Numbered from the stretch's first letter, positions 43,545-56,625 are shown. The stretch: DNA of 64,000 bases from Tuctoria greenei (GCA_036927565.1 JAYESD010000009.1:156634929-156698928), one strand, 5' to 3'. A program made the numbers and translations. Notes: generated by a model not told the origin, from the letters alone.

Positions 43545-44922
43545 GCTACCCTTCTTCAAATTCTTGAGGAAATCTGGACTATTTCATTGGTCTGAAGAAG
43601 CAGAAAAAGTGTTTCAAGAGCTGAAACAGCTCCTCACCACACTACCAATCTTGGTAGCTCCGAATCCTAGTGAGCCTTTACTTCTTAACATTTTTGCAAC
43701 TACCAAAGTTGTGAGCATGGTCCTGGTTGTAGAAAGACCAAAGACACATCCAATCCAGGAGCCCAAACCCCTCCGCGAGGGTTCGGAATTACCTGAAGGC
43801 GTGTCTGGGTCCAAGCCCCCAGACACGAAACCTCAAGGCGAAATACTAGAAGATCAATCTCAGGGGGTTCACCTGGTCGCCCAAGATGATTTGGACCCTT
43901 CTAACAAGGTCCAGGTCAAACAAGAAGAAGTTGTAGACCCCGCCGAGAGGGTCCAAGAAGCTCAGCAAAAAGATCTGGACCCCTCCGAGAAGGTTCGGGC
44001 CGATGGAGAAGAAGCTCTGGGCCCCTCTGAGAGGGTCTGGACCGTCCAGCGCCCAGTGTACTTCATCAGCGAAGTACTCCATGACGCCAAGACAAGATAC
44101 ATTGAGGTGCATAAGCTGCTTTATGCAGTTCTTATTGCCTCAAGAAAGCTTTGTCACTACTTCCAAGCCCACAGAATATCAGTGGTAACTTCTTTTCCAC
44201 TACGTGCTATTTTGCATAACCCTATCTCTACTGGGAACATTGCAAAGTGGGTAGCGGAGTTGGCCTAATTCGATCTAGAATTCGTGTCATGACAAGCGAT
44301 CAAAAGTCAAGCTTTGGCTGACTTCGTGGCGGAATGGACTCCCACTCCATCAAACCCTGGGGGCCCCAATGAGCACAAATCGGAACCCAAGGTCCCGATA
44401 TTCACCGAGCCTCACTTCACTCTCTACTTCAACGGCTCCGTGCAGAAGCAGGGGGCCGGAGCTGGAATCCTTCTCCTTGCTCTGACTGGGGAGAAGGTCA
44501 AGTACATGGTTCACCTTGATTTCAAGGCGACCAACAATATGGAAGAGTATGAAGCTCTCATCTACGGACTCAATGTGGCACTATCTTATGGTGTCAAACA
44601 GCTGTTGGTGAAGGATGCTTCACAACTCATCATCAAGCAAGTCAAAGGTGCATGCTGCTATAACAATCCCCAACTAGCTGCTTATATCCTTGAAGTCCAG
44701 AGGCTTCAGAAGGACTTCAAAGTCCGGGATCTCCACCATGTTCAGCGTCAACATAACACTGAAGCTGACAAACTCTCGACAAAGGCTTCAATCGGACCTC
44801 TAGCTCCCGACGGAATATTTGTCCGGAGGTTGTCAAGACCAACAGCTCAGCGTGCCGAACTGAGCGAAGGGGGCAAGACCAGCACATCAAAGCTGGCAGT
44901 CCCGGTGGCTCTGTTACCATGA
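43545..44922 (+). pseudogene. gypsy 1 RNase H, repeat insert and second (archaeal-type) RNase H
   Basis: It resumes the frame cut at 31512. RNase H starts PFFKFLRKSGLFHWSEEAEK; about 105 residues of low-complexity insert (about 43740-44045) then interrupt it, and it resumes with QRPVYFISEVLHDAKTRYIE. TAA at 44266 and other stops follow. The second RNase H spans about 44310-44790 (FTLYFNGSVQKQGAGAGILL, NNMEEYEALIYGLNVALSYG, QLLVKDASQLIIKQVKGACC). In the first motif FDGS has become FNGS, so a catalytic Asp is lost. Ends at TGA 44920. Confidence 0.82.
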
Positions 44923-45891
44923 CATCCACCAAAGGTCGTAGGTGCTGTCGAAGCTCTGAGCAACCCAGCACGCAATACTCAGAAGCTCAAGTTAGCCCCG
45001 ATGCATGGATCTCGAAGATCCGAAGCTACTTGAAAGACAATATTCTTCCTAAAGACAGTGTATCCGCTGACTGAATTGTCAAATTGGCTAAAAGATACAC
45101 GTTGGTAGAAGGGGATCTCTACCTGTGTGGTGTCAATAGCATCCTAATGCGGTGCATTGCAAGGGATTAAGGTCACGAGCTCCTCGCAGAAATCCATGGA
45201 GGCGAGTGTGGGAACCATGCTTCCTCCGCACGTTGGTTGGTAAAGCCTTCCAGCATGGTTTTTACTGGCCTACAACACCCAAGGATGCAGTCGAGCAAGT
45301 GAAAAGTGTGAAGCGTGCCAATTCCACGCAAATCAAATTCACACACTGGCTCAATCACTGCAAATGATACCTCCTACATGGCCATTCGCTGTGTGGGGCA
45401 TGGACATCTTGGGATCATTCCCAAAAGTCATCGGAGGTTACAAGTTCTTGTATGTTGCCATCGACAAATTCACCAAGTGACCAGAAGCAACTCCAGTTGT
45501 GACAATCAACAAGCAATCAACAATCAAGTTCTTGAAGTCCATTATATGCAGATTTGGAGTTCCAAACAAAGTCATAACTAACAACAAAACACAATTCACA
45601 AGTGCTGCATTTAAAAAATATTGCGAAGATCTAGACATTCAACTCAGCTACACCTCAGTACCTCACCCAACGAGTAATGGACAAGCCAAGAGAGCAAATG
45701 CAAAAATCTTAAAGGGACTCAATACGCGCACGTACGAGCATCTGATAAATCATGGAGCTAACTGGATTGAGGAGCTTCCATCCACATGATGGGCGAACAG
45801 GACAACTCCAAACCGTTCAACTAGGGAGACTCCCTTCTTCCTGGTGTACAGAGCTGAAGCATTTCTTCCTCCAGAGATCACCTTGGGGTCC
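44923..45891 (+). pseudogene. gypsy 1 integrase, N-terminal and core part
   Basis: HHCC region: AEIHGGECGNHASSARWL (about 45185-45240). The core has GMDILGSFPKVIGGYKFLYV (about 45398-45455), then FGVPNKVITNNKTQF (about 45552-45597), where the usual ITDN is ITNN, and SNGQAKRANAKI (about 45673-45710), where the usual VER is AKR. The second catalytic Asp and the Glu are therefore gone. Stops at 45167-45169, 45477-45479 and 45787. It is cut by the chromovirus at 45897 and resumes at 56281. Confidence 0.82.
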
Positions 45892-45896
45892 CTCCG
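45892..45896. repeat. Target duplication of chromovirus, left (ctccg)
   Basis: Identical to 56276-56280, abutting both LTR ends. Confidence 0.95.
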
Positions 45897-48672
45897 TGTA
45901 ACACTCTCATTTTCATGCATCATGCCCTACATACACTCATATACATGTTTAACATTGACCCACAACAAGAGGAATGAGTTTAAAATTGATTCGGAACATT
46001 TAAAATTGATTTGGAACAAAACCGCACTTAAAACGCAGGAAAGTGCAGACTAGTCCGATTTTGCCCCTGGAAACTTTCGGACATGTCCAATTTTGTGCGG
46101 ACTAGTCCGATATTCCAAGAATCCTTGAAAATTTGCTAAGTCCTTGGACTTTTCCGGACTAGTCTGGTGTTCCAGCGGACTTGTCCGATTCCCTCTCTGT
46201 TCAAAGTTGGACTTGTCCGATTTTTGGCCAGACTTGTCTGATTTTCTCTCTGGACGACTTCGAACTAGTCCGGTCCTTTCCGGACTTGTCTGATATTTCG
46301 CGACTCCGAGTTGATCTTTTGTTTTATGACTTGTTTCTTGGGTTTCACATTAAGTGGGCCTAGGGACATCATGCCTAACTCTTTTAGAGCCCATGTGGGA
46401 CTCTAAACCGGCCTCTACTCATCTTAAACTCGAAATCCATCTAACCCTAGCCTCCACCTCTATATAAACAACCCCACCCCTTTGCTTGACATGTATTTGC
46501 CACTTTTCCACCCCACCCAAACCCTAGTTCGTGGAGAGCCACCATCAAGGAGGGAGGAGAAGATCCCAAGCAAGAAGAAGAAGAGGAGGAAACGAAAGAG
46601 GATCAAGATCTCCACCAAGTTTCATTCTTCACCACCAATTCATCTCCAAGTTCATCACCAACCCTAGATCACCAAGATCCAAGTGTTACCTCCAAGTTTA
46701 TTGATTCATTGGAGTCCTAAACACCTGGTATACCTTCTATTATCCTTTCCTTACGTGAATTCAACCCCTAATCTCCAAATTCATGTTGATCTAGAAAACC
46801 CTAATCTGCTGATCTTGTAAAGTGCGGACTTGTCCAGTCCCTAGTGGACTAGCCCGATTTCCCTGGATAAATTGTGTTGGATTGATTCTAAAATTGGATC
46901 TAATCAACTCCAAACCTGTATAAACTTGTTAAAAGCTATTAGAACTAGTTATTGATCATTAAAAGCAATCTATTAACAAGTTCTACCTTGCATTTGTATT
47001 AATCATGCATGTCATGACATATTGAGTAATATTTGTGCACTCTTTGATTGTGTTTCTTATCTTGTATGTTTATTGTGTGGATTAGACAGAGTTACGCTAG
47101 AGAGTGCCGCGGAGGATCTACAACACCAAGAGTTTGAAGGCTTTGATCCTAATCAACCGCAAGAGCAAGGCAAGTGTCCTTGAAGCATATTGATCCTGTT
47201 TTGAAATAAATGTTTTGTTTGTAAACTGCATGCTGTGTCAATTTGATGGGAATCCTATGGTAGGAAGTTTACTAGATTTGTTTAACCACCCTTGTCACCT
47301 GGAATTATGGTAGAGAGTCAGGATGGGCTTTTTACCTTTTTGCTTCGCTTAATCAACTGGGATGGGAAACAACTATACCGCTCAATTTAATTATGCATGG
47401 ATGAGATTATGGTTAACATGAACTGGTTAAATACGATATGGTAATGGGTGATCTAAGCAAGCCTGGTATGTGGATGGGTTGGATGTCATGGTGGTTTGCT
47501 TGTTTTAGATCTAAGGACCGGTTCATGCGAGAAGGCCAGGACTACAGTGCCACCACGAGGCCAAGTATGGGTGCGGCATAACTGATTAATTAGGGCTTTG
47601 CCAGTGCTATTTGGACCATTAAGGATGCTCGGGTAAGGGGTAGTCGGATTGGGTTTGATGATGATTGGTGGGACTACCCTGGGATCCGAATGGCTCAAGA
47701 GGGGGCCCTTGGTTGAAGATGTGCTCTGTAGGAGACATCGCCACCGGTGAAACCTCAGTGGGGTCTAAATAGGCTAGTAATCCCTTTGTAAAGGCTATTT
47801 TGTGATCTCTTGGCCATACACCAAAGGAAGTGTAATTGGCATAAGAGAGGTTTCTTTAGTCGTCGACGGGTGATGAAATCACAAACACGTGGGTAAAGAG
47901 GTACAAACTCTGCAGAGTGTGTCTAAAACTATCATGATAGCCGTGCTCCCGGTTATGAGCACCTGGACAACTTCCATGATTAGAGGGAACTCAGTATTGG
48001 GATGGTATTTGGGATGGTTATGGTTGGTATTATGGTTATGGATTAATTTCTGGTATTGAATATGGTAATTGGCAAATGGTGGAATCTGGAATTATTGACG
48101 TTGGTAATGAATTCAAACTGGTATTATGATATTACTTATGATTATGATGGGTTTACTTCACATACATATAATATATTGCTTTTCAAATGTTTTAATGTAC
48201 TTTTCAGCACTTAACTATTATTATTGTCGACATTTGAATAAGCCACATGTCATACATTCCACACTTGCTGAGTACGACATGTACTCACTCTTGCAAATCC
48301 CCCCCAATAGTTGCAGGTTAGGATTGGGAGTTTAATGGTTATAATGCGAAGTTCTAGACCGTGTCTACTGTTAGCTTTGCCTGTGGTGTTGATTGGAGCT
48401 GCGCTAACCCTATTGCTTATGCTGCCTAGCTGTTTAGTTTGCTTAGTTGCTTATTTAGTTTATTTCCGCTGCATTAGTTGAACTTGTCATTAGTATTCAT
48501 TAGAGGTTGTATTCGAGGATAATATGATTTGTGTAATAAAACTTGGATAATTAATCTTATCTTGTGGTAATTTTCTGTATAATCTTTTGTGAATGCACTC
48601 ATGTATGTGTGTTGAACATCCTGGGCACACATATGTGTTAGCTTGGTTCATTTTTCGAAACCGGGCGTCATA
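45897..48672 (+). repeat. 5' LTR of chromovirus (2776 bp)
   Basis: TGTAACACTCTCATTTTCATG...GGGCGTCATA (the 3' copy ends CACA). About 11 copies of GGACTAGTCCGAT or GGACTTGTCCGAT-like words lie in 46045-46305 and two more in 46825-46862. TATA-like tctatataaac near 46460. The downstream two-thirds is non-coding. Confidence 0.95.
46458..46470 (+). promoter_or_regulatory. TATA-like box of chromovirus LTR
   Basis: cctctatataaac sits after the palindromic array; the same text is at about 54060-54071 in the 3' LTR. Probable genomic RNA promoter. Confidence 0.65.
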
Positions 48673-48675
48673 GAT

Positions 48676-48688
48676 TGGTATCAGAGCC
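48676..48688 (+). other. Primer-binding site of chromovirus
   Basis: TGGTATCAGAGCC, complementary to initiator tRNA-Met, four bases after the LTR end. Confidence 0.92.
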
Positions 48689-48938
48689 ACAAGTTGACTG
48701 TAGGATGCAGCCTAGATAGAATGAACACTTTATAGCACATAGCAGTACTCAGGAACCGATGTGTTTTGTTTGGTGTGCTGTTGCTATATATTGCTTGCTT
48801 GCGTGCTTAATAGAGGATTTTGGGGTGCTTTAGCATTGCCATGTCCACCTAGGCTAGTGTAGCTAGTTTTTTAGTTCATATCCCTTGATGCATATAGTTG
48901 GGGGCATTTTCTAATTCTTACCTATTGCTTTTCTTTAG

Positions 48939-50108
48939 ATGGTGAGGACTCACAACCAGAGGGATGACAATGATGAGGATGAGAACAATGGAGTCCCTCA
49001 GAACAACATTTGACAAGGATCTACTCAGGGAGCTATCAACATTGAGCAGTTATTGGCTATGCAAAACCAGCTCATGCAGACCATGATACAGACTATGGGA
49101 CAGCTGCAGGCTGACAACATTAACAATCAGCACCACATGCCTCCACCGCCACCCCCACCTCCTCATAACTGGTTGGGAGAGTTTATGAGGACTAGGCCAC
49201 TGACCTTTGCTCAAGCTGTCGACCCTATGGATGCAGATGATTGGCTCAAGTCCGTGGAGAAGAAACTTGCTATTGTCCAATGCAGTGACCGGAAGAAGGT
49301 GCTATTTGCTTCTCATCAACTCGTTGGAGCAGCTGCGGATTGGTGGGATGCTTATTGCAATGCTCTTGAGAACAAAGAGAGAATCACCTGGGTGGAATTC
49401 AAGGAGAGTTTCCGTTCTCATTATGTGCCGGAAGGTGTTATGATTTTGAAGAGGCAAGAATTTGAGAATTTAAGGCAAGGAAGATCAAGCGTGAGTGAAT
49501 ATTTCAACAAGTTCACTCAACTCTCAAGATATGCGCCTGAGGATGTTAGTCGGGACAGTCGGAAACAATACTTGTTCATGAGAGGCGTCAACAATGAAAT
49601 TCAAGTGCAATTGCTCAATTGTGACTACGCAAATTTTCAGAAGCTTGTGGACAAAGCAATTGTGGTTCAGAACAAGATTTGTGAGATGGAGCAAGACAAT
49701 AAGGGAAAGGCGCCATATCAAGGACAGCAATAAGGAAGTAATGTGCGCCCTCGCTTTGCGCTGTCCAATGCGCCTTATTACAACTCTTCTATTCCTGCTC
49801 AACGTCCTTGTTATGCACCACGCCCAACTCAATTTGTGCAGCAGTGCCCTGTTATGCAAGCACCTAGGCCTCCAATGCCTTATGTGCCTCGTGCTAATTT
49901 TCCTGGTGCCAATGCTCAAAACCAAGCTCGTCCCAATAATTCTGGTGGAGTTAAGAAGTGTTATACTTGTGGAGAAGCTGGACACTTTGCGCATCAATGT
50001 CCTAAGTCAGGCCTTTGTCAAGGAAGCAATGCGCCGAGGCAAAACCCAAGACCCAATGGAGGAGCGCCACAAGGAAGCCGTGGACAATAGAATTTTGCTC
50101 GTGGCAAC
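48939..50108 (+). pseudogene. chromovirus gag with zinc knuckle
   Basis: Starts at ATG 48939 (MVRTHNQRDDNDEDENN). TGA at 49011 is followed in the same frame by the capsid domain (FAQAVDPMDADDWLKSVEKK, LVGAAADWWDAYCN, FKESFRSHYVPEGVM, RQGRSSVSEYFNKFTQLSRY). TAA at 49731; the same frame continues with a Pro-rich linker and the knuckle CYTCGEAGHFAHQC (49960-50000); TAG at 50088. All breaks are stops within one frame. Confidence 0.85.
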
Positions 50109-53100
50109 GTGAACCATGTCTCTACGGAGGATGCTCAACAAGCGGATGATGTGGTCATTGGTATGTTTCTCGCAAACTCCAACCCCGCGACTATGTTATT
50201 TGATTCTGGAGCATCGCATTCATTCATTGCATCGAAGTATGTTGCCAAGTATCGTTTGCCTATCTCTCATATGAAGTTTACTCTATTGGTTAAGTCTCCT
50301 GGGGGAGAGATGAGGACAAATATAGTATGTCCAAAAGTAAGCTTTAGAATAAGGGGGGTAGACTTCTCCGCCAACCTCATTGTTTTGGATTCTCAAGGAT
50401 TGGACATTATACTTGGTATGGACTAGTTGAGGAAGCACAATGGAGTTATTGAGTGTGCCACAAAGACGGTGAAGTTGACCAATGAGGAAGGGATCACCGT
50501 AGAATTTGAAGCATCTCAAACCACACCGAAGCAATTGGAGCTGAATCATATGGACGGTGCCGCAATTGAGGAGATTCCGGTGGTGTGTGAATTTTTGGAT
50601 ATTTTTCCGGGCGAGTTGCCAGGTATGCCACCCGATCGAGACATGGAGCTTGTTATTGATTTGATACCTGGAACTGCACCTATAGCTAAGAGGCCATATA
50701 GGATGCCTCCTATGGAATTAGCGGAGCTTAAGAAGCAAATTCAAGAGCAACTAGAGAAGGGTTTTATCCGGCCCAGCTCTTCACCTTGGGGAGCACCCGT
50801 TCTATTTGTAGACAAGAAGGATGGAACACAAAGGATGTGTGTGGATTACCGAGCTCTCAACAAGGTAACAATCAAGAACAAGTACACCTTGCCACACATA
50901 GAAGACTTGTTTGATTAGATGAAGGGTGCTTGTGTCTTCTCCAAGATTGATTTGAGGTCGGGATACTTTCAAATGAAGATTAGACCATCAGACATACCCA
51001 AGACAACTTTTAGGACGCGATATGGATCTTATGAGTACACCGTGATGTCCTTTAGATTGACAAATGCGCCTGCCTACTTTATGTACCTCATGAATAAGGT
51101 CTTCATGGAGTACTTAGATAAGTTCGTTGTGGTGTTTATTGATGACATTATGATCTACTTGAAGGATGAGAAGGAACATGAGGAACACTTGAGGCATACG
51201 TTGCAGAAATTGAGGGAGCATCAATTGTATGCCAAGTTCAACAAGTGTCAGTTTTGGTTGAAAGAGGTGCCATTTTTGGGTCATATAATCTCAGGAGGAG
51301 GAGTATCGATTGACCCCAGAAAAGTGAGAGACGTGTTGAAATGGAAACTGCCGCAAAATGTAAAGGAAATAAGGAGTTTTCTTGGGAGGCTGGATATTAC
51401 CGTCGGTTCATCAAGGACTTTTCCAAGATAGCCAAGCCTATGATGGAGTTGCTAATGAATGGAAAGGCTTTCCAATGGACTCAAGCTTGTCAAATCAGTT
51501 TTGAGGAGTTGAAGAAGAGGTTAACAACAACTCCAGTTTTGGTATTGCCGGATGTAAGCAAGAGTTTTGATATTTATTGCGACGCATCGAGAGAAGGACT
51601 TGGATGTGTATTGATGCAAGAAGGTCAAGTGGTCGCCTATGCATCAAGACAACTAAAGAAACATGAGCATAATTACCCAACGCACGATTTGGAACTCGCG
51701 ACCGTGGTACACGCATTGAAGATTTGGAGGCACTATATCCTTGGACATAGGTGTGAAATTTATATGGATCACAAGAGTCTGAAGTATATTTTCGCGCAAA
51801 CGGATCTGAACTTGAGGCAACGAAGATGGTTGGAGCTCATCAAAGATTATGATTTGAGAATCAACTATCATCCGAGAAAAGCCAATGTAGTGGCCGATGC
51901 ATTGAGTAGGAAGGGAGTAAGTCATCAACTCACAGTTCGAGAGTTACCATCCGAGTTATGCAAGGAGTTTGAACGGTTGAACCTCGGATTTGTAAATGAG
52001 ATGGAGATGATGGAGTTAAACCCAACCTTGGAGCAAGAAATTCGAGAGGCACAAACTGCGGACGAAGAGATCAAGGAAATCAAGGAAAGGACCGAAGAAG
52101 GGAGAGAATTCAGATTCGATGAGGACAAACATGGTACCTTATGGCTTGGAAAAAGGATTGTCGTGCCTAAGGTGAAGCATATTCGGGAGAAAATATTAAA
52201 GGAGGCACATGACTCGCCGTACTCGATTCACCCTGGTTGTACGAAGATGTACAAAGACTTGAAGACTTGCTATTGGTGGGATAGCATGAAAAAGGACATA
52301 GCTGAATACGTAGCATTGTGTGATGTGTGCCAACGAGTCAAGGCGGAACATCAAAGGCCAGCTGGATTATTGCAACCATTGAAGATCCCGGAATGGAAGT
52401 GGGAAGAAATCGGTATGGACTTCATAGTTGGGTTACCACGTACTCAGTCCGGGTATGACTCAATTTGGGTAATTGTGGATCGCTTAACCAAGTCAGCTCA
52501 TTTTGTCCCTGTGAAGACCAAATATACAGCTGCACAATTGGCCGAGATATACATGGAGCATATTGTGTGTCGACATGGAGTCCCTAAGAAGATAGTCTCA
52601 GATAGAGGTTCTCAATTTACCTCCAGATTTTGGCAAAAATTGCATGAAGCTTTGGGAACGAGGTTGAATTTTAGTTCAGCATATCATCCTCAGACGGATG
52701 GACAAACCGAGAGGACCAACCAAATTTTGGAGTACATGTTAAGAGCTTGTGCGTTAAAGCATGAGAAAAGTTGGGACAAAAGCTTGCCATACGCATAATT
52801 TTCATATAACAATAGTTACCAAGCAAGCTTGAAAATGTCACCATATGAGGCACTATATGGAAGGAAGTGTAGGACACCTTTATTCTGGAATGAGGCAGGA
52901 GAAACTCAAGTATTTGGCCCAGATGTGTTGCAAGAAGCCGAAAAGCAAGTCCAAATAATTCGTGAAAACTTGAGGGCTGCTCAATCAAGACAAAAAGGCT
53001 ATGCGGACAATAGGAGAAGGAAATTAGCCTTTGAAATAGGAGATTTTGTTTACCTCAAGGTGTCGCCAATGAGATGTCATAAGAGGTTTAACATAAGGGG

Positions 53101-53499
53101 CAAGCTCGCACCTCGTTATATTGGACCATTCAAGATTTTGGACAAAAGAGGAGAAGTAGCGTATAAGTTGGAGATGCCAGCTCATCTTTCGAATGTCCAC
53201 GATGTCTTTCATGTTTCCCAGCTCAAGAAGTGCTTGAGAGTACCGGAAGAACAAGTGCCAATGGAAGGATTGGAATTAGAGGAAGATTTGACTTATGCCG
53301 AGCAACCAGTCAAGATATTGGAAACCAAGGAGAGAGTCACAAGGAACAAGGTTATTAGATGGTGTAAAGTTCAATGGAAGCACCGCACAGAAAAAGAAGC
53401 AACATGGGAATTGGAGGATGATCTCAAGAAGGAATTTCCTTATCTCTTCTCTTCTGCGTCGAATCTCGAGGGCGAGATTCATTTTAAGGGGGGTAGGTT
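50109..53499 (+). pseudogene. chromovirus pol: protease, RT, RNase H, integrase, chromodomain
   Basis: Protease MLFDSGASHSFIASKYV (50192-50242). TAG 50424. RT: KRPYRMPPMELAELKKQI, FVDKKDGTQRMCVDYRALNK, TAG 50916, FSKIDLRSGYFQMKIR, active site VVFIDDIMIYLK (about 51131-51163). A frameshift near 51390 leads to RNase H IYCDASREGLGCVLMQ (about 51570) and DLELATVVHALKIWRHY. Integrase zinc region HPGCTKMYKDL with CDVCQRVK; catalytic residues in GMDFIVGLPRT, IVSDRGSQFTSRF and DGQTERTNQ are intact; TAA 52796. The C-terminus GPFKILDKRGEVAYKLEMPA is followed by a chromodomain (about 53300-53450, VIRWCKVQWKHRTEKEATWE), which in the family can guide insertion to marked chromatin. Confidence 0.88.
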
Positions 53500-56275
53500 T
53501 GTAACACTCTCATTTTCATGCATCATGCCCTACATACACTCATATACATGTTTAACATTGACCCACAACAAGAGGAACGCGTTTAAAATTGATTCGGAGC
53601 ATTTAAAATTGATTTGGAACAAAACCACACTTAAAACGCAGGAAAGTGCAGACTAGTCCGATTTTGCCCCTGGAAACTTTCGGACTTGTCCGATTTTGTG
53701 CGAACTAGTCCGATATTCCAAGAATCCTTGAAAATTTGCTAAGTACTTGGACTTTTCCGGACTAGTCCGATGTTCCAGGGGACTTGTCCGATTTCCTCTC
53801 TGTTAAAAGTCGGACTTGTCCGATTTTTGGCTAGACTTGTCCGATTTTCTCTCTAGACGACTTCGGACTAGTCTGGTCCTTTACGGACTTGTCCGATATT
53901 TCGCGACTCCGAGTTGATCTTTTGTTTTATGACTTGTTTCTTGGGTTTCACGTTAAGTGGGCCTAGGGACGTCGTGCCTAACTCTTTTAGAGCCCATGTG
54001 GGACTCTAAACCGGCCTCTACTCATCCCAAACTCGAAATCCATCTAACCCTAGCCTCCACCTCTATATAAACAACCCCACCCCTTTGCTTGACATCTATT
54101 TGCCACTTTTCCACCCCATCCAAACCCTAGTTCGTGGAGAGCCACCATCAAGGAGGGAGGAGAAGATCCCAAGCAAGAAGAAGAACAGGAGAAAACGAAA
54201 GAGGATCAAGATCTCCACCAAGTTTCGTTCTTCATCACCAATTCATCTCCAAGTTCATCACCAACCCTAGACCACCAAGATCCAAGTGTTACCTCCAAGT
54301 TTATTGATTCATTGGAGTCCTAAACACCTGGTATAACTTCTATTATCCTTTCCTTACGTGAATTCAACCACTAATCTCCAAATTCATGTCGATCTAGAAA
54401 GCCCTAATCTGCTGATCTCGTAAAGTGCGGACTTGTCCGGTCCCTAGCAGACTAGTCCGATTTCCCTGGATAAATTGTGTTGGATTGATTCTAAAATTGG
54501 ATCTAATCAACTCCAAACATGTATAAACTTGTTAAAAGCTATTAGAACTAGTTATTGATCATTAAAAGCAATCTATTAACAAGTTCTACTTTGCATTTGT
54601 ATTAATCATGCATGTCATGACATATTGAGTAATATTTGTGCACTCTTTGATTGTGTTTCTTATCTTGTATGTTTATTGTGTGGATTAGACGGAGTTACGC
54701 TAGAGAGTGCCGTGGAGGATCTACAGCACCAAGAGTTTGAAGGCTTTGATCCTAATCAACCGCAAGAGCAAGGCAAGTGTCCTTGAAGCATATTGATCCT
54801 GTTTTGAAATAAATGTTTTGTTTGTAAACTGCATGCTGTGTCAATTTGATGGGAATCCTATGGTAGGAAGTTTACTAGATTTTTTTAACCACCCTTGTCA
54901 CCTGGAATTATGGTAGAGAGTCAGGATGGACTTTTTACCTTTTTGCTTCGCTTAATCAACTGGGATGGGAAACAACTATACCGCTCAATTTAATTATGCA
55001 TGGATGAGATTATGGTTAACATGAACTGGTTAAATACGATATGGTAATGGGTGATCTAAGCAAGCCTGGTATGTGGATGGGTTGGATGTCATGGTGGTTT
55101 GCTTGCTTTAGATCTAAGGACCGGTTCATGCGAGAATAGGCCAGGACTACAGTGCCACCACGAGGCCAAGTATGGGTGCGGCGTAACTGATTAATTAGGG
55201 CTTTGCCAGTGCTATTTGGACCATTAAGGATGCTTGGGGAAGGGGTAGTCGGATTGGGTTTGATGATGATTGATGGGACTACCCTGGGATCCGAATGGCT
55301 CAAGAGGGGGCCCTTGGTTGAAGATGTGCTCTGTAGGAGACATCGCCACCGGTGAAACCTCAGTGGGGTCTAAATAGGCTAGTAATCCCTTTGTAAAGGC
55401 TATTTTGTGATCTCTTGGCCATACACCAAAGGAAGTGTAATTGGCATAAGAGTGGTTTCTTTAGTCGCCGACGGGTGATGAAATCACAAACACGTGGGTA
55501 AAGAGGTACAAACTCTGCAGAGTGTGTCTAAAACTATCATGATAGCCGTGCTCCCGGTTATGAGCACCTGGACAACTTCCATGATTAGAGGGAACTCAGT
55601 ATTGGGATGGTATTTGGGATGGTTATGGTTGGTATTATGGTTATGGATTAATTTCTGGTATTGAATATGGTAATTGGCAAATGGTGGAATCTGGAATTAT
55701 TGACGTTGGTAATGAATTCAAACTGGTATTATGATATTACTTATGATTATGATGGGTTTACTTCACATACATATAATATATTGCTTTTCAAATGTTTTAA
55801 TGTACTTTTCAGCACTTAACCATTATTATTGTCGACATTTGAATAAGCCACATGTCATACTTTCCACACTTGCTGAGTACGACATGTACTCACTCTTGCA
55901 ATCCCCCCAACAGTTGCAGGTCAGGATTGGGACTTTAATGGTGATAATGCGGAGTTCTAGGCCGTGTCTACCGTCAGCTTTGCCTGCCGTGTTGATTGGA
56001 GCTGCGCTAACCCTATTGCTTATGCTGCCTAGCTGTTTAGTTTGCTTAGTTGCTTATTTAGTTTATTTCCGCTGCATTAGTTGAACTTGTCATTAATATT
56101 CATTAGAGGTTGTATTCGAGGATAATATGGTTTGTGTAATAAAACTTGGATAATTAATCTTGTCTTGTGGTAATTTTCTGTATACTCTTTTGTGAATGCA
56201 CTCGTGTATGTGTGTTGAGCATCCTGGGCACACATATGCGTTAGCTTGGTTCATTTTTCGGAACCGGGCGTCACA
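53500..56275 (+). repeat. 3' LTR of chromovirus (2776 bp)
   Basis: Pairs with 45897-48672, preceded by a polypurine tract aaggggggtaggt (53486-53498). The palindromic array spans 53646-53905. ORFs predicted inside are not genes. Confidence 0.95.
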
Positions 56276-56280
56276 CTCCG

Positions 56281-56625
56281 GGTCCGGACCTTCGACGAAG
56301 CCGCGCAGGACCAGCTCCTGCGTGAAGACCTTGACCTCGTCGACGAGGGAAGGTGCCAAGCAGCTGTTTGGAATGCATGTTATCGCCAAGCGCTCCGGCA
56401 CTATCATCAAAGGCATGTGCGAAACCGACAGCTTGAAGAAGGTGATCTGGTGCTTCAGAAGATACTAACCCTTGAAGGAATGAATAAACTTTCCCCCAGC
56501 TGGGATGGTCCCTTTCGAGGGATCAAAGTATCTTGTCCCGGATGCGTTCGCTTGGCAACTGAGGATGGGACTCCGCTTCCTAATCCTTGGAACATTGAGC
56601 ACCTGCGTAAGTTTTATGCTTAGAA
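56281..56625 (+). pseudogene. gypsy 1 integrase C-terminal region
   Basis: Continues the frame cut at 45896: LREDLDLVDEGRCQAAVWNA, RHYHQRHVRNRQLEEGDLVL, LSPSWDGPFRGIKVS, and the end NPWNIEHLRKFYA followed by TAG. This is the usual end of Tat-type pol. Confidence 0.85.

Larger units (their letters stand above)
45897..56275 (+). mobile_element. Ty3/gypsy chromovirus (gypsy 2, Tekay/Del-like), complete (10379 bp)
   Basis: Two 2776-bp LTRs, 5-bp duplication ctccg, tRNA-Met primer site, gag-pol in gypsy order and a chromodomain after integrase. It is inserted in the integrase gene of gypsy 1. Coding breaks: five in-frame stops, one frameshift and a further stop in integrase. LTR copies differ at some dozens of sites by eye (not aligned), more than the Sirevirus LTRs. 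Confidence 0.95.

Noticed and set aside
47486..48335. Short frames inside the chromovirus LTRs, repeated at 55016-56084
   Set aside because: They occur in LTR non-coding sequence, differ between the two LTRs by frame-altering changes, and show no domains.
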